Source: Haematococcus lacustris | Taxonomy: Eukaryota > Chlorophyta > Chlorophyceae > Chlamydomonadales > Haematococcaceae | Assembly: GCA_030144725.1 (NCBI GenBank) | Contig: JASKMD010000029.1 | Location: 14,480,280 to 14,544,279 of the forward strand | Length of the DNA: 64,000 nt | Direction: 5' to 3' | Part shown: in pieces, positions 39,101-50,218 of the stretch | Layout of the letters: each line of letters opens with the position of its first letter | Numbering within the stretch: the first letter of the stretch is position 1 | The notes under the pieces: model-generated | What the model was told of the DNA's origin: nothing | Database searches by the model: none | What the model saw: only the letters and a program-made list of their open reading frames with translations | Made by a program: the position numbers and the translations under genes

Positions 39101-39236
39101 TACAGTACTGTAGGTGTCTACAGTACTGTCGGGGTACCTCGAGAGACCACTTACAGTACTGTAAATATCTACAGTACTGTAGACATCTACAGTACTGTAG
39201 ACATCTACAGTACTGTAGACATCTACAGTACTGTAG
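39101..39236. repeat. Tandem palindromes TACAGTACTGTA
   Basis: The 12-bp perfect palindrome TACAGTACTGTA is repeated, mostly with spacing GACATC (18-bp period). A related block with GGTACCTCGAG palindromes lies at 40279-40360, and GTACCTCGAGAGACCACTT is shared by both blocks in the same orientation. Confidence 0.9.
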
Positions 39237-39240
39237 GTGG

Positions 39241-40276
39241 GGCTGGCGGTGAGGCACCTCCACGCGGTGGCCCTGGTAACAATCCGTGTTGACTTCGGTC
39301 GCACGGATTGGCTAAGCTACCTCACCACCGCACCCAGCGGTATATAAATTGGGATGCAACGGGAAAGCCTTCCCAGGCTTGAACGGGCACCGCTTTGTCC
39401 AGCGGAATACAAATGAGGTCCGGGTGCCGCACACGACCGCTGCGGGTCACCGAGCTGTTGTGGAGTTGCTGGCGTCGTCAAGGAGGGAGCAGAGCTACCT
39501 CAACGCGGGACGTTGGCTGACAGCTGAAGTTTGGACTTTTGGAGCCCGAACTTCAGCTTTTAGTGCGACATCTGGCGGACAAGGCTGGAATTGCTCTCGT
39601 CAACGAGGAGAAGAGATAAGGCCAGCTGCCGAGTGCACTAGTCTTTGCTCCTCTCATGCCTCTTTAGACATGTAGACATCTAGAAGAAGAAGAAGAAGCC
39701 TACTCCGGTATAAACCGGCGTGCATTAAGGGAGGAGCTTCCGCCTGGGGCGCGTCCTGCTCCCACCTCCAAATGTTGGACATAGGCTGGACATGTCCCCA
39801 CCAAGCTGCCCTAGCTGTAGCCACAGACCACAGCTAGCAGCCAAGGCAAACAAAGAGGCATGAGAGGAGCAAAGACCATTGCACTCGCAGCTGGACCTAT
39901 CTCTTCTCCTCGTTGACGAGAGCAATTCCCGCCTTGTCCGTCGGATGTCGCACTGAAAGCTGAAGTCCAGGCTCCAAAAGTCCAAACTTCAGCTGTCAGC
40001 CAACGTCCCGCGTTGAGGTAGCTCTGCTCCCTCCTTGACGACGCCAGCAACTCCACAACAGCACGATGACCCGCAACGGTCGTGTGCGGCACCCGGACCT
40101 CATTTGTATTCCGCTGGACAAAGCGGTGCCCGTTCAAGCCTGGGAAGGCTGTCCCGTTGCATCCCAATTTATATACCGCTGGGTGCGGTGGTGAGGTAGC
40201 TTAGCCAATCCGTCCGACCGAAGTCAACGCGGATTGTTACCAGGGCCACCGCGTGGAGGTGCCTCACCGCCAGCCC
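39241..40276. repeat. Large inverted repeat, arms about 425 bp, spacer about 187 bp
   Basis: Left arm 39241-39664 and right arm 39852-40276 are near-exact reverse complements with a few mismatches. Each arm contains TATATAA (39342 and its mirror) about 10 bp before ATGCAACGGG and an open frame of just over 100 codons without a stop (VELLASSRREQSYLNAGRWL), both reading toward the centre. The spacer contains a LINE 3'-tail copy. The identity of the repeated sequence is unknown. Confidence 0.88.
39682..39767 (-). mobile_element. Short LINE 3'-tail copy (extreme 5' truncation) or SINE
   Basis: About 86 bp, nearly identical to 43311-43397, the 3' end of the LINE. It has an (AAG)n run (CTT tail on the element strand), the hairpin CCGGT-ATAA-ACCGG, then TGCATTAAGGGAGGAGCT and CTGCTCCCACC. 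It sits in the spacer of the large inverted repeat. Confidence 0.75.
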
Positions 40277-40494
40277 CCTGTAGACATCTACAGTACTGTA
40301 GACATCTACAGTACCTCGAGGTACCTCGAGGTACCTCGAGAGACCACTTACAGTACTGTAGCCTTTAAGCACTTAGAAATATTCTGAACATCTCACTTGC
40401 ATTCAGGCATCCGTCCAACACTTAGTCGCATCATCGTGTAGCCGGTATTGCAGCGATGGCATCGCACGAGGTTACCCATACTCGCAGCCGCATC

Positions 40495-40605
40495 TAGCCC
40501 ACACTCGCAGCCACATACTCGGCAAAAAAGCAGCCAGTTTCGCAGCCAGCCTCGCAGCCAGCCTCGCAGCCAGCATCGCAGCTAGCCTCGCGGCCAGTTT
40601 CCTCG
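40495..40605. repeat. 11-bp tandem repeat CTCGCAGCCAG
   Basis: About eight degenerate copies (CTCGCAGCCAG, TTCGCAGCCAG, ATCGCAGCTAG). One minus-strand frame reads CEAGCEAGCETG, which is not taken as coding. Confidence 0.85.
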
Positions 40606-40855
40606 CAACGATTCTCCGCAATGAATCGCAAGCATTGATGCACCAACGCAAGGCAGGTGCAACGTGTTGTGAGCAGCCAAGAGGCCAGAAGGACCATGGT
40701 AAGAGCTTAGGACCAAGGTAAGAGCTTAGAAGGAGCTAGCATTACGCAACATAGCCCTTAGTATCCAGCCTAACCGCTACCACACCTGGTTGCTGCAGGC
40801 CTTACAATCACGCCTAGTACCCCCCTGATTACCACCCCCTCCCAGTCCCCCTCAC

Positions 40856-40914
40856 CACCACCACCACCACCACCACCACCACCACCACCACCACCACCAC
40901 CACCACCACCACCA
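40856..40914. repeat. (CCA)n microsatellite
   Basis: About 19 uninterrupted CAC/CCA units. Confidence 0.95.
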
Positions 40915-40962
40915 TTTCATCACCTCTCACAACGTTCCCACTGTTGCCTCCCTTGTGTTGCA

Positions 40963-41141
40963 GCCCAGCCCAGCCCAGCCCAGCCCAGCCCAGCCCAGCC
41001 CAGCCCAGCCCAGCCCAGCCCAGCCCAGCCCAGCCCAGCCCAGCCCAGCCCAGCCCAGCCCAGCCCAGCCCAGCCCAGCCCAGCCCAGCCCAGCCCAGCC
41101 CAGCCCAGCCCGGCCCAGCCCAGCCCAGCCCAGCCCAACCC
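40963..41141. repeat. (CAGCC)n pentanucleotide array, about 35 copies
   Basis: Nearly perfect CAGCC array with a single CGGCC variant near 41111. Open frames on both strands are an artefact of the 5-bp unit. Confidence 0.97.
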
Positions 41142-41814
41142 TACTCTCCCACACTGCACTTCCTACAGAGGTGAGGACAAAGGAAGGTGGGTTGTAATGG
41201 AGGGCTGCTACACCTGCCCCTCCATCTGCCAGCTCTACATCTCCCTACTCTATTGGTGAGTGCATCCGGTACCCATGTCCAATGTTTGCTTCCGTTGACA
41301 AATCGTCACACCGTTGCCGCAGGTCTTGTGCGCCTACACCTGAGACTATCAATGCGCTCCCCACTTCTCTCGCCCTCCCCATGGACCTCCCCTTCCCTTC
41401 CCTCCCCTTCCTCCCCTTCCTCCCACACACATATACACCACACCCCAGCAGAAGGTGAGTGCAGGTATGTGGCACCCTGTACCCACCTTAACCGCTAGCA
41501 TGCCCCTTGTCCCGCTGCAGGATTGATCGTCACACCCTTCCCCATCCCCTTTTCCTCCCCTTTCCCACGCCCACCACCAACGCCCAGCTTGTCGTCCGTA
41601 CACTTCCACCTCTACCCACCCCCCACTTCCCCCCTCCCTGTCACCTCTCCCCTGACATCCCAGCAGCCGGGAGAAAGCCCACCCCACCCATACTTGTCAA
41701 GCCTACCCTTCCCCTCTCCCACCCTTCGATTGACGTGGCATCGCAACCCCCACCTCACCTCACCTTCCCTTCCCTACACCCTACACTCCCCACCGCAGTC
41801 CCACCCCACTGGCG
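41142..41814. other. C-rich stretch without a supported gene
   Basis: Pyrimidine-rich, with intron-like CTGCAG and GTGAGT signals (41250, 41455, 41513), so it may hold introns and small exons of an unknown plus-strand transcript. No protein family was recognised. Confidence 0.3.
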
Positions 41815-42166
41815 CATCACTCCTACAAATTAGTCCCTGCGTTTGTCCCTGCGTTCTACCGACCTTGTCCGATCGGGCTGGAAATTTGATAGATGGCAGT
41901 TTTCAGAAAATAAAACATACTTTACAAGAAAAATATTTTGAAAAAATCAACAGCTGTTGCGCTGTGGCCCGCAACCTATCCCTGCACTCATCCCTGCACT
42001 CTAGCCACAGGGCCACAGCGCAGCCGCCTTTGATTTTTTCAAAATATTATTTCTGAAAAATATGTTTTGTTTTCTGCAAACTACCATCTATCAAAATTTC
42101 AGCCCGATCGGACAAGGTCGGTCAACACGCAGGGACGGACGCAGGGATTAATTTGTAGGAGTGATG
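41815..42166. mobile_element. 352-bp foldback (MITE-like) element
   Basis: Ends are CATCACTCCTACAAATTA and its exact reverse complement. Inverted similarity continues inward over most of each half (GTCCCTGCG, ACCTTGTCCGATCGGGCTG, TTGATAGATGG, AAAATATT, GCTGTGGCCC), so the whole element is an imperfect hairpin. No target duplication could be defined. The AT-rich interior contrasts with its surroundings. Confidence 0.8.
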
Positions 42167-42439
42167 GGATATGTTGCCTGGTGTGAGCAGGTAGGAGGCC
42201 AGGAGGACCACAAAGGTAAGGCCACGGTGATAGCTAACACAGTGCCCAGCCTGGTCACCCTACCGCACGTGCACGCCCCTTGGTTGCAGGTCTACACTCA
42301 CGATAAACAAGGACCGGTCGCGATTGGACCGACCATAGCTCACTGGAAAGAGGAGTAGAAGGCCGTTCGAACGGTACAAGTCTTATGTAACTCCGTGCAT
42401 CCGTTGCGACGTAATTTGGCCGCGATTTTCTGTCCCATG
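42167..42439. other. Unassigned spacer between the foldback element and the 83-bp satellite
   Basis: No gene or repeat recognised. Confidence 0.4.
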
Positions 42440-43310
42440 CAATCTGTGCAGATGTTGGTTATCCTTAATCTGCACAGCTGCTGATAGTCGACATCTGCAC
42501 AGATGCAGGCGATGTCAACATCTGTGCAGCTGCAAAAAGTCAACATCTGCACAGATGTCGTATACCGCGACCAACATCTGTGCAGATGCTGACGATGACA
42601 GCTGCACAGATGTCGACTATTACATTCAATACTGGGCTGTGCAGATGCTGACACCGACATCTGTGCAGCTGCTGACAACGACATCTGCACAGATGTCGAC
42701 TATTACATTCAAGCCTTGGTTGTGCAGATGTTGACACCAACATCTGTGCAGCTGCTGATGATGACATCTGCACAGATGTTGACTATTACATTCGATGCTT
42801 GGCTGTGCAGATGTTGACACCAGCATCTGTGCAGCTGCTGATGATAGCATCTGCACAGATGTCGACTATTACATTTGAGCCTTGGCTGTGCAGATGTTGA
42901 TATCGACATCTGTGCAGCTGCTGACAGCGACATCTGCACAGATGTCGACTATTACATTTGAGCCTTGGCTGTGCAGATGTTGACACCAGCATCTGTGCAG
43001 CTGCTGATGATAGCATCTGCACAGATGTCGACTATTACATTTGAGCCTTGGCTGTGCAGATGTTGATATCGACATCTGTGCAGCTGCTGACAGCGACATC
43101 TGCACAGATGTCGACTATTACATTCGAGACTTGGCTGTGCAGATGTTGATACCGACATCTGTGCAGCTGCTGACGATGACATCTGCACAGATGTCGACTA
43201 TTACATTTGAGCCTTGGCTGTGCAGATGTCGACACCGACATCTGTGGAGCTGCTGACGATGACATCTGCACAGATGTCGACTATTACATTCGATACTTGG
43301 CTGTGCAGAT
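42440..43310. repeat. 83-bp satellite, about ten copies
   Basis: Unit: GACTATTACATTTGAGCC, then TTGGCTGTGCAGATGTTGA, then CATCTGTGCAGCTGCTGA, then CATCTGCACAGATGTC. Period is 83 bp in the regular part (about 42610-43310), with a more diverged lead-in from 42440. Each unit has CATCTG/CAGATG inverted pairs. Because 83 is not a multiple of three, the serial short minus-strand frames are artefacts. Confidence 0.92.
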
Positions 43311-43397
43311 GAAGAAGAAGAAGAAGAAGACTACGCCGGTATTCACCGGCGTGCATTAAGGGAGGAGCTACCGCCTGGGGCGCGGCCTGCTCCCACC
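43311..43397 (-). mobile_element. LINE 3' terminus: conserved hairpin and (CTT)n tail
   Basis: Directly downstream of the LINE stop on the minus strand. On the element strand it reads GGTGGGAGCAG, GGCGGTAGCTCCTCCCTTAA, TGCACGCC, hairpin CCGGT-GAAT-ACCGG (plus-strand loop ATTC), then about six CTT units. It abuts the 83-bp satellite, so the LINE is inserted into the satellite. Confidence 0.8.
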
Positions 43398-43423
43398 AAG
43401 AAGCTCGTGAGGCAACGGACCCC

Positions 43424-46400
43424 CTAACCCCCCCCCCCCTTAGTAGCTCGTAGCCTGTAGCTGTTCTTGGCAATGGAATGGGCTGCCTCTACTGCATGTC
43501 TCGTGAGCTTGTTTAGAAGCTTGATGGCGTTGGTTTGGGTAACCCCAAGGGCCAGGAGGTGTTGGCGTGTGTGTGTTTCGTATGTAATGCCGCCTATTCC
43601 TAGTAGAATTGGTCGTATTTCGACCATGTGGCCTACCATGCGTATGGTGTGTGCCAGCTGCGTGTGTTGATTGAGAGCCTTGTCCAGTTGTTCTGCACAT
43701 CTTGAGTCCGCACAGTATTTGATTTCTATGATCGTGACCTGTTTGATGGCTTTGCCACGTTTGTCCGTCTTCTTTGTAGGCGTCACCATGAGAATGTCTG
43801 GTCTGGTGGTATTTTTTGTCGTTGTTGGCTTGAGGCCAAGTGCCCGTAGTGTTGTATGTAGTGTGTCGTTAGGGAGGTCGAGGTTGTCCTTAGCGCCCTT
43901 CTCCCAGCTGCCGGTGTCCGCGAACCGAATGCACCCGCCTAGGGTTCCTTTGCTGATGGCTTTGGCGATGAGGCGGCCGGCCCCGTTGTGCCTTTCTTGC
44001 ACGAGGGGTAGGGTCGCGCTACAGCCCGAGAGGAGGTGTGTGGCACTGTCAGCCTCCCCACAGAGTGGGCAGAGGTCGTCTGTCGCCTTCTTCCAACGCA
44101 TAGCTAGCTTTTGGTTGTAGAGCCCTCCGGTGCGGTAGAGTAAGGCGGTTCTTTGTGCGGGGATGGAGATGGACGTGTCTGTCATCACTCTTTCGCCCGC
44201 TCCTTTAGCCGCGTCTTTGGTAATAGCTTGGGTCATCTGGTAGTAGATGCTGTCTTGGTTGGCGAGCCCTAGCTTGTGCCTGTTGTGTATGTGTGCGCGC
44301 ACGCTGTGGCGGCAGTCCGGCAGTGGCGTTAGGGCTTCGCCGTCATTCCCGTTGTTTAGCCAGATGTCCCTCTCTTTTCGTGCGGTCGGGTTGTACCCTA
44401 ATGTGTTGGCTCGCTCCGGGTGTAGCGCTGCGTGCTTAGCAAGGGCATCTGCGCCTTCGTTTCCGATGATGCCCGTATGGGCCTTGACTTTGAAGAATTG
44501 GATCGCGGCGGGGCTGTCGATGATGAGGGTGGCGATGTCCGTCAGGATGTCGTTGTGTCTATGATTGATGAGGGACATCGGGTTAGCGAGGGCTCGGCGG
44601 ATCTGGTAGAGAGAGCAGAGGCTGTCGGTGGCGATGCGTCTGGCCCCCGCTTTGAGTGCCGCGTGTATCGCTGTGAGTTCTGCCTTGTTAATGGTGTTGT
44701 TCTCTGGGTCGTTCAGTGCAATGGTAATCAGGGCGTTGTTTTTTGGAATATAGACCCCCGCCCCGACGCGTGCCGGGGCTGGCTCGGATGTCTTAATGCA
44801 GCTCCCGTCAGTGTACGCTACTGTGGTCCATTCGGTGATGGCCATCCGTGGTAGCGTGGTGGAGTGGTGTGTGAGCTGGTGTTGGCTGCGTGTGTGCCCC
44901 GGCGTGGGTAGAGCCCTGTCCAGCGGGAGGCGGAGGTGTTGTTTGTGGCCACTGGGGAGGGTGGCTGGCTGTTTCTGGTTATTGGGTCTGTGATGGTAAG
45001 GGTGTGTCTCCCGGTCCGGATGTAGGGCAGTGGCTGTGCTAGCTATCCATCCTTGTGGGTTGCCTTTGGTAGTGAGTAGTTGCCCTGCTTCATTCCATAT
45101 GACGTAGACGAGGAGGGTGGCGTGTTTGCCGAGTTTGGAGCAGTTGGTATTGTTGAGGGGTATGCTTGCCAGGTGCTGGCAGTACTCTGGGTAGCGTCTC
45201 AGGGTGTCGATGTGCTTGGGGTAAGAGATGCCCTTCTTGCCAGGGATCAGCATAATGGTTGCCATGGCCTCCTCCTGTGTTGCTGAGTGTATAGCATGGT
45301 TGACGCATTTCAGGGCTACTGCATCATCAGCTGGTACGTTCCATGTGGATAAGCCAGTGTGGCGTACCAGTAGGCAGTTGTGGTGTGCCCCAAAGGCCGT
45401 GTCGTTGGTGTCAGGGCTCCAATAGGTGGTGGTTTCTGGTCTAACTGTGAGTGGGTCAGCCCATCTTTGGACGGTACTTGGAAAGCTTCGTGTGGTGTGT
45501 AGGGTGGTAAGGGCTTTGTCTTGTGCTACCCTCATGGGGTGGTGGCTGCTCTGTGTGTCCTGTCTCCTTAGGAGGGCCACCAGTTCCGTGGCCAGGTTGC
45601 GTGTGTGTGGTGTGTGTTGTAACCAAGCGTGTAGGTGTTGGTGTTGTTGTTTGGTCAGGAGGCCTACCGTGCGGCCCGACTCGTCATGGACCGTTACGTG
45701 TTGCATTAGGTCATGTTTGGGCATGATGGGCTCCCCCGTGCTGAAGCTCATCGCGGGGGCGGTCATGTGGGGGTGCAGTTGGAGGAAGGTTTCGCATTTG
45801 CCCGTCCCGACGATGTCCGTCTGCGGGTTGATGGGGTACGTGTGGAAGGTGGCCTTCGTGTGTAGGTTGGTGCACCGGGGTAGCCAGGTGAGCGGGTCCG
45901 GCAGACCCTGCCGGGTGTGGGTTGGCAGCCTCGAATCGGGCCGCGCGTATCTAGCTTCTTGTATCCTCTTATTCTCCTCTTCATATTCGCTGCGTCGCGC
46001 CAGGTAGTCCAGGTGTGCCGTGATGAGGGGTGCCGGTTCGAGGGTGGGGCGCCAGTGTACCCGTATGAGGTCCGAGTGCGCTGACAGACGCATAGTCGTT
46101 TTGAACTCGTTGTTGCCAAACTTGCATATGGGGCACAGCCAGTAGCCTGGTTCCTTGTGTCCCGACAGGAGGGCTATCTCGAGGCAGGCTGGGTGGTAGG
46201 CCCTCTTGCAGTTGTGGCACGTGGGGCAGTCGCCTCTTGGTAGCCAGCACAGCTCACAAGTGCATACATCTTTAGCCTCTTCCCTACTGATGGTCTCTAT
46301 GTGTGTGGGCGTGTAGCCTTCTTTAGCACATAGGTGTAGTGCCCATCTATCTATGACTGTGGGCTTCCAATGCACCTTGTAATAACTTTCCTTATTGGTG

Positions 46401-49400
46401 CCGTCCCAGTGCCAGCCATCTATGCTGGTGATGGCCTCTTGGTGGCCGTACATGGCCCCTAGTATGCTGCCTAGGTCCTTGGGTTGACAACGGCAGGCTT
46501 TATCCACCTTCCAGCTGGAGAGTCCTGGGAGGTCTAGGCCAACTATGCGCACTATGTCCTTCGGGATAGTCTGGATTTGTCTGCCCTCAGTATTCCGTTT
46601 CGTGCCCGCCTTGGGTCGGGTGGGCGTCGTTGGGGGCGGTTGTGTTTCTTTGTTCTCTCGTCTTAGCAGCCGTGAGCTGCTCCTGATGGCCTCCGGGGCT
46701 GCGGGCGGTTGTGTTGCTTGTGCGGTCACGTGCGTCGGGTTGTACGGTGTGGGCTGCTTGACAGACACATATGCCCTGATATCAGCGTAGCGGTGATTTG
46801 TGTCTTCTTCGACGTTGATTGGTGCAAGCTCCGTCAGTCCCGCGGCCCATGGTTTAATGAGTCTTTGCGCAGCGGGCAGGTCTAGGGTGGTGTCTCGTTT
46901 GGCGGCAATGGCCTTCGCTTCTGTTGTGGTTGGGCATCTGTCCTGGGTCGCCATGGTCGTTAGTCTGTTGAGGGCGATATAGTGTTTTTGTCTGACCTTG
47001 TTGTGGAAGCGTTCTTTAAGCATCATTCCTGAGATGATGTAGGTGTTGCCAGCGATGGTATGTTGGATCTCTGTGGCATGTCGGATGCCTAGGCTTTTGA
47101 GGCACGTCATGCAGGCACTAACTATGTCAAGTGGAAGGGGGCTTGTATTCTGTGTGATGAGTTGTCCAAGAAGTGTGGTTTCCTTGGGGTAGAGTTCTTG
47201 TCCTTCCTGGGTGGCAGTGAGCTGCGCCGTGGTAGCGTGTAGGAGTTGTCTGGCGCGTAGGGTATGTCGCAGCATATTGAGCATGCGGTGTCCTTGCTTG
47301 GCAGCTTGAGCGTGGAGCCAGGTGATCTGTTTGTGTAGCATGCATCTGGTTATGTGGGCATGTATGGTGTCTGTGGACTGGAGGCTGTGTAAGAGGGCTG
47401 TAGTGTTTCTGGCATGGTACTCTTTGGCTGTTGAGCTTATGCCAAGGCCGAGCTTATCGATGTCCTCCCTGATGACGGCATTGGGTGTGCCTAGTGGTAG
47501 TCTGAGTTTTTTCTTAACACACTGGTTAATTGCTTTGTCGTAAAGGTCCAGGTCACCCGGTGTGCATGGGACTACGCAGAAGCTATAGGCCAGGCTGGGG
47601 ATGATGGCTGTCTTGATGATGTGGATGGCTTGTCTGGCACTAGCAAATGAGCGTCGTAGTCTGTCTAGCTTCTGTTTGAGTTGTGACGCCATGGCTATGT
47701 GTTGTGGCTTCCAATTGAGCGTCATGGTAAGTATGACACCTAGGTAGGTGAAGGGGGCGGTTGGTTCGAGGTAGGTGACGGGCTTCCCTTGCAAATGCAC
47801 GTGTTGCAGTTCTCTGCGGGCTTGCTTTTCCGCGTCCGCTAGTGTGCTGCACCTGCCGGATTGGTGCGCTTTGTGAAGTGCCGCTGTGGCGAGGGTTTTG
47901 CTGTGGGAGATGATGAGGTGGCCCCAGTCCGAGTAGGCGGAGAGCTTGTCGGCCTGGCAGCGTAGATTGCTGATTGAGTTGCATAGGATAGCGATGTCAT
48001 CTGCGTAGTCGATGCTGCCGATTGTAAAACGCCCGGCGCTGTCGGTTGTGTCGGAGTTGAATTTGTACCCCCTCGCTCCTACTTGGAGCCAGCGCAGGAG
48101 GGGTTCGATATAGAGGAGGAACAGGAAAGGTGACAGGGAGTCGCCCTGGATGGTGCCTCGGTCGACGGGTACCGGGTCTGTTTGACCGTAAGGAGTTTTA
48201 AAGCGTGTCGTTGCCCCCGTGTTGAGGTCCCGTACCGCATCTGTAGCGTCGGTTGGAAAGCCTAAGTCGTGCATAATCCACAGCAATTTGTCTTGGCAAG
48301 TGGTGTTGAAGGCACTAGTGAAGTCGACCAAAAGCGCGTAGATATCTACTTTAGCTAGTTTGGCGTCTTCAAGGGCCATGACCAGCGTTTGGAGTTGTTG
48401 TGTGGTGTCCCTATGAGAGCGGAAGCCTGCCTGGCAGTTACTTAGCATCCCATTAGCTTCAGCATACTCGTACAGCGCCCTAGTTATGAGGCTGGTCCAG
48501 AGTTTGTAGATGGTGTTGGCCAGCCCAACAGGTCTGTAGGCGTTGAGGTCTGTTTCCTGGCCCTTGTCCTTGTAGAGCAGGCAGGTGTCACTGGTTTTCC
48601 ATGATGTGGGTGTGCAGCCAGTGGCCCACATGATGATGAACAGGTGGTGTATGGTGTCCCTCATCTCCCATGGCAGCATCTTAATGATCTCGTTTTCAAT
48701 GCCGTCTGGGCCAGGCGCTTTGCCACCAGACAGTCTGCTGATGCATTCTTGAAATCCTGCTCTGTCCATGATGGCTGTGTGCAGCCAGTGTACATTTTGG
48801 CAGGTGTGCAACGTGAAGGGGTCATCAGCTTTGGGGCGAGTCCAGGGATAGTTTCTGGTCTGTGTGTTAGTGTAGTGACCGGTTTTGGGGGTCGGCGGCG
48901 TGAGCTTTTGCCTGTAGGCGGCGGTGATAACCCGGTTGAGGTCGGCCGGGGCGGTGCAGATGTTCTTGGTATCGGGGTCGGCTAGTGCCTGCAGTCCTTT
49001 GTGGTCGGTGCGAGAAGGGCGTAGTATGTATTTGTTGGCTTTTTTGGGTTGGGTGCTGATGAGGTGTTGCATTCTGAGACGCGCCTGTGCAATGGCGAGT
49101 GCGGAGTCGTCGTCATCTAGTTTGTGGATTTGGTCGCGGTAGGAGTTGGTCAGCTGGGCGAGCGCGGCTTGCACGTAGTTTTCGGTTGTACCATCGCCCT
49201 GGCGTGCTTGTACCGCCTCCCTTACCTCCGCGTTTGTTGTATCTGTCTCTGGGAGTAGGTCGTCGATAGACGGGTGGACGCCGTTTTGTTTGTACAGCAT
49301 TCTAGCTTTCCGACTAAGGCTCCTTGTGGTTTTGAGCTTGTTCCCTAGTTCTAGTCTGATCTTGCACATGCTCCGGCGTTGGTAATGCTGGCCTCCTCTG

Positions 49401-49718
49401 GTTAAGGTCTTAGTGTTGCATGTCTGCATGGCAATCCCCCTGCAGGTTTGCAGGAGCGTTGTGAGCATGGTGGCTGCGGTGTCGACAGCTTCTCGAGCCG
49501 GGAGGCCTGCCACCATTGTCAAGCGCTGTGGTTGTTGTGGGTTGGCCTTGTCCAGTGTGGTCAGGAAGTGGATAGCGTCTGTGTACATGGGAGCTAGGTA
49601 TGCTGTCAGTTGTGAATGCAGTTGTGGGGCTCCTGAGCTGGGTTGTTGCACTTCAAGCCGGTATGCTTCCCTATCCTTGTTTGTGATTGGGGTGGTGAGA
49701 ATGGTGTGGCTGTGTTTA
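43424..49718 (-). CDS. LINE retrotransposon polyprotein: RT, PHD-like finger, RNase H, restriction-like endonuclease (5' end in gap)
   Basis: One open frame of at least 2075 codons. It has no ATG at 49651 (that codon is GTG) and the frame stays open into the N gap, so the true start is missing. Counting from 49651: RT about residues 300-640 (GGKAPGPDGIENEIIK, LNAYRPVGLANTIYKL, CQAGFRSHRDT, GTIQGDSLSPFLFLLYIEPL, catalytic YADD at about 549-552); Cys/His PHD-like finger about 1130-1180 (CELCWLPRGDCPTCHNCKRA, HPACLE, WLCPICKFG); RNase H about 1605-1750 (YTDGSC, NKAELTAIHA, IATDSL, KVKAHTGIIGNEGADALAKH); CCHC knuckle about 1855-1875 (CPLCGEADSATHLLSGC); PD-(D/E)XK-like nuclease about 1945-1980 (RPDILMV ... 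VTIIEIKYC). RNase H plus a C-terminal REL nuclease suggests a Dualen/RandI-like clade; an APE domain, if present, would lie in the gap. No frameshift was found, so it may be young. Confidence 0.9.
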
Positions 49719-50218
49719 NNNNNNNNNNNNNNNNNNNNNNNNNNNNNNNNNNNNNNNNNNNNNNNNNNNNNNNNNNNNNNNNNNNNNNNNNNNNNNNNNN
49801 NNNNNNNNNNNNNNNNNNNNNNNNNNNNNNNNNNNNNNNNNNNNNNNNNNNNNNNNNNNNNNNNNNNNNNNNNNNNNNNNNNNNNNNNNNNNNNNNNNNN
49901 NNNNNNNNNNNNNNNNNNNNNNNNNNNNNNNNNNNNNNNNNNNNNNNNNNNNNNNNNNNNNNNNNNNNNNNNNNNNNNNNNNNNNNNNNNNNNNNNNNNN
50001 NNNNNNNNNNNNNNNNNNNNNNNNNNNNNNNNNNNNNNNNNNNNNNNNNNNNNNNNNNNNNNNNNNNNNNNNNNNNNNNNNNNNNNNNNNNNNNNNNNNN
50101 NNNNNNNNNNNNNNNNNNNNNNNNNNNNNNNNNNNNNNNNNNNNNNNNNNNNNNNNNNNNNNNNNNNNNNNNNNNNNNNNNNNNNNNNNNNNNNNNNNNN
50201 NNNNNNNNNNNNNNNNNN
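49719..50218. other. Assembly gap (500 N)
   Basis: Exactly 500 N between the LINE N-terminal region and the copia pol linker. The round length suggests an arbitrary gap size. The two flanks need not be adjacent in the genome. Confidence 0.99.

Noticed and set aside
40920..41197. Open frames of GLGWA and AQPSP repeats
   Set aside because: Artefact of the (CAGCC)n pentanucleotide array.
42540..43271. Series of overlapping minus-strand frames of about 77 residues (MQMSLSAAAQM...)
   Set aside because: The 83-bp satellite shifts frame each unit and generates the same short frame repeatedly; not a protein family.
42440..43310. CRISPR array
   Set aside because: The 83-bp units are contiguous satellite repeats without unique spacers, in a eukaryotic genome with no cas genes.
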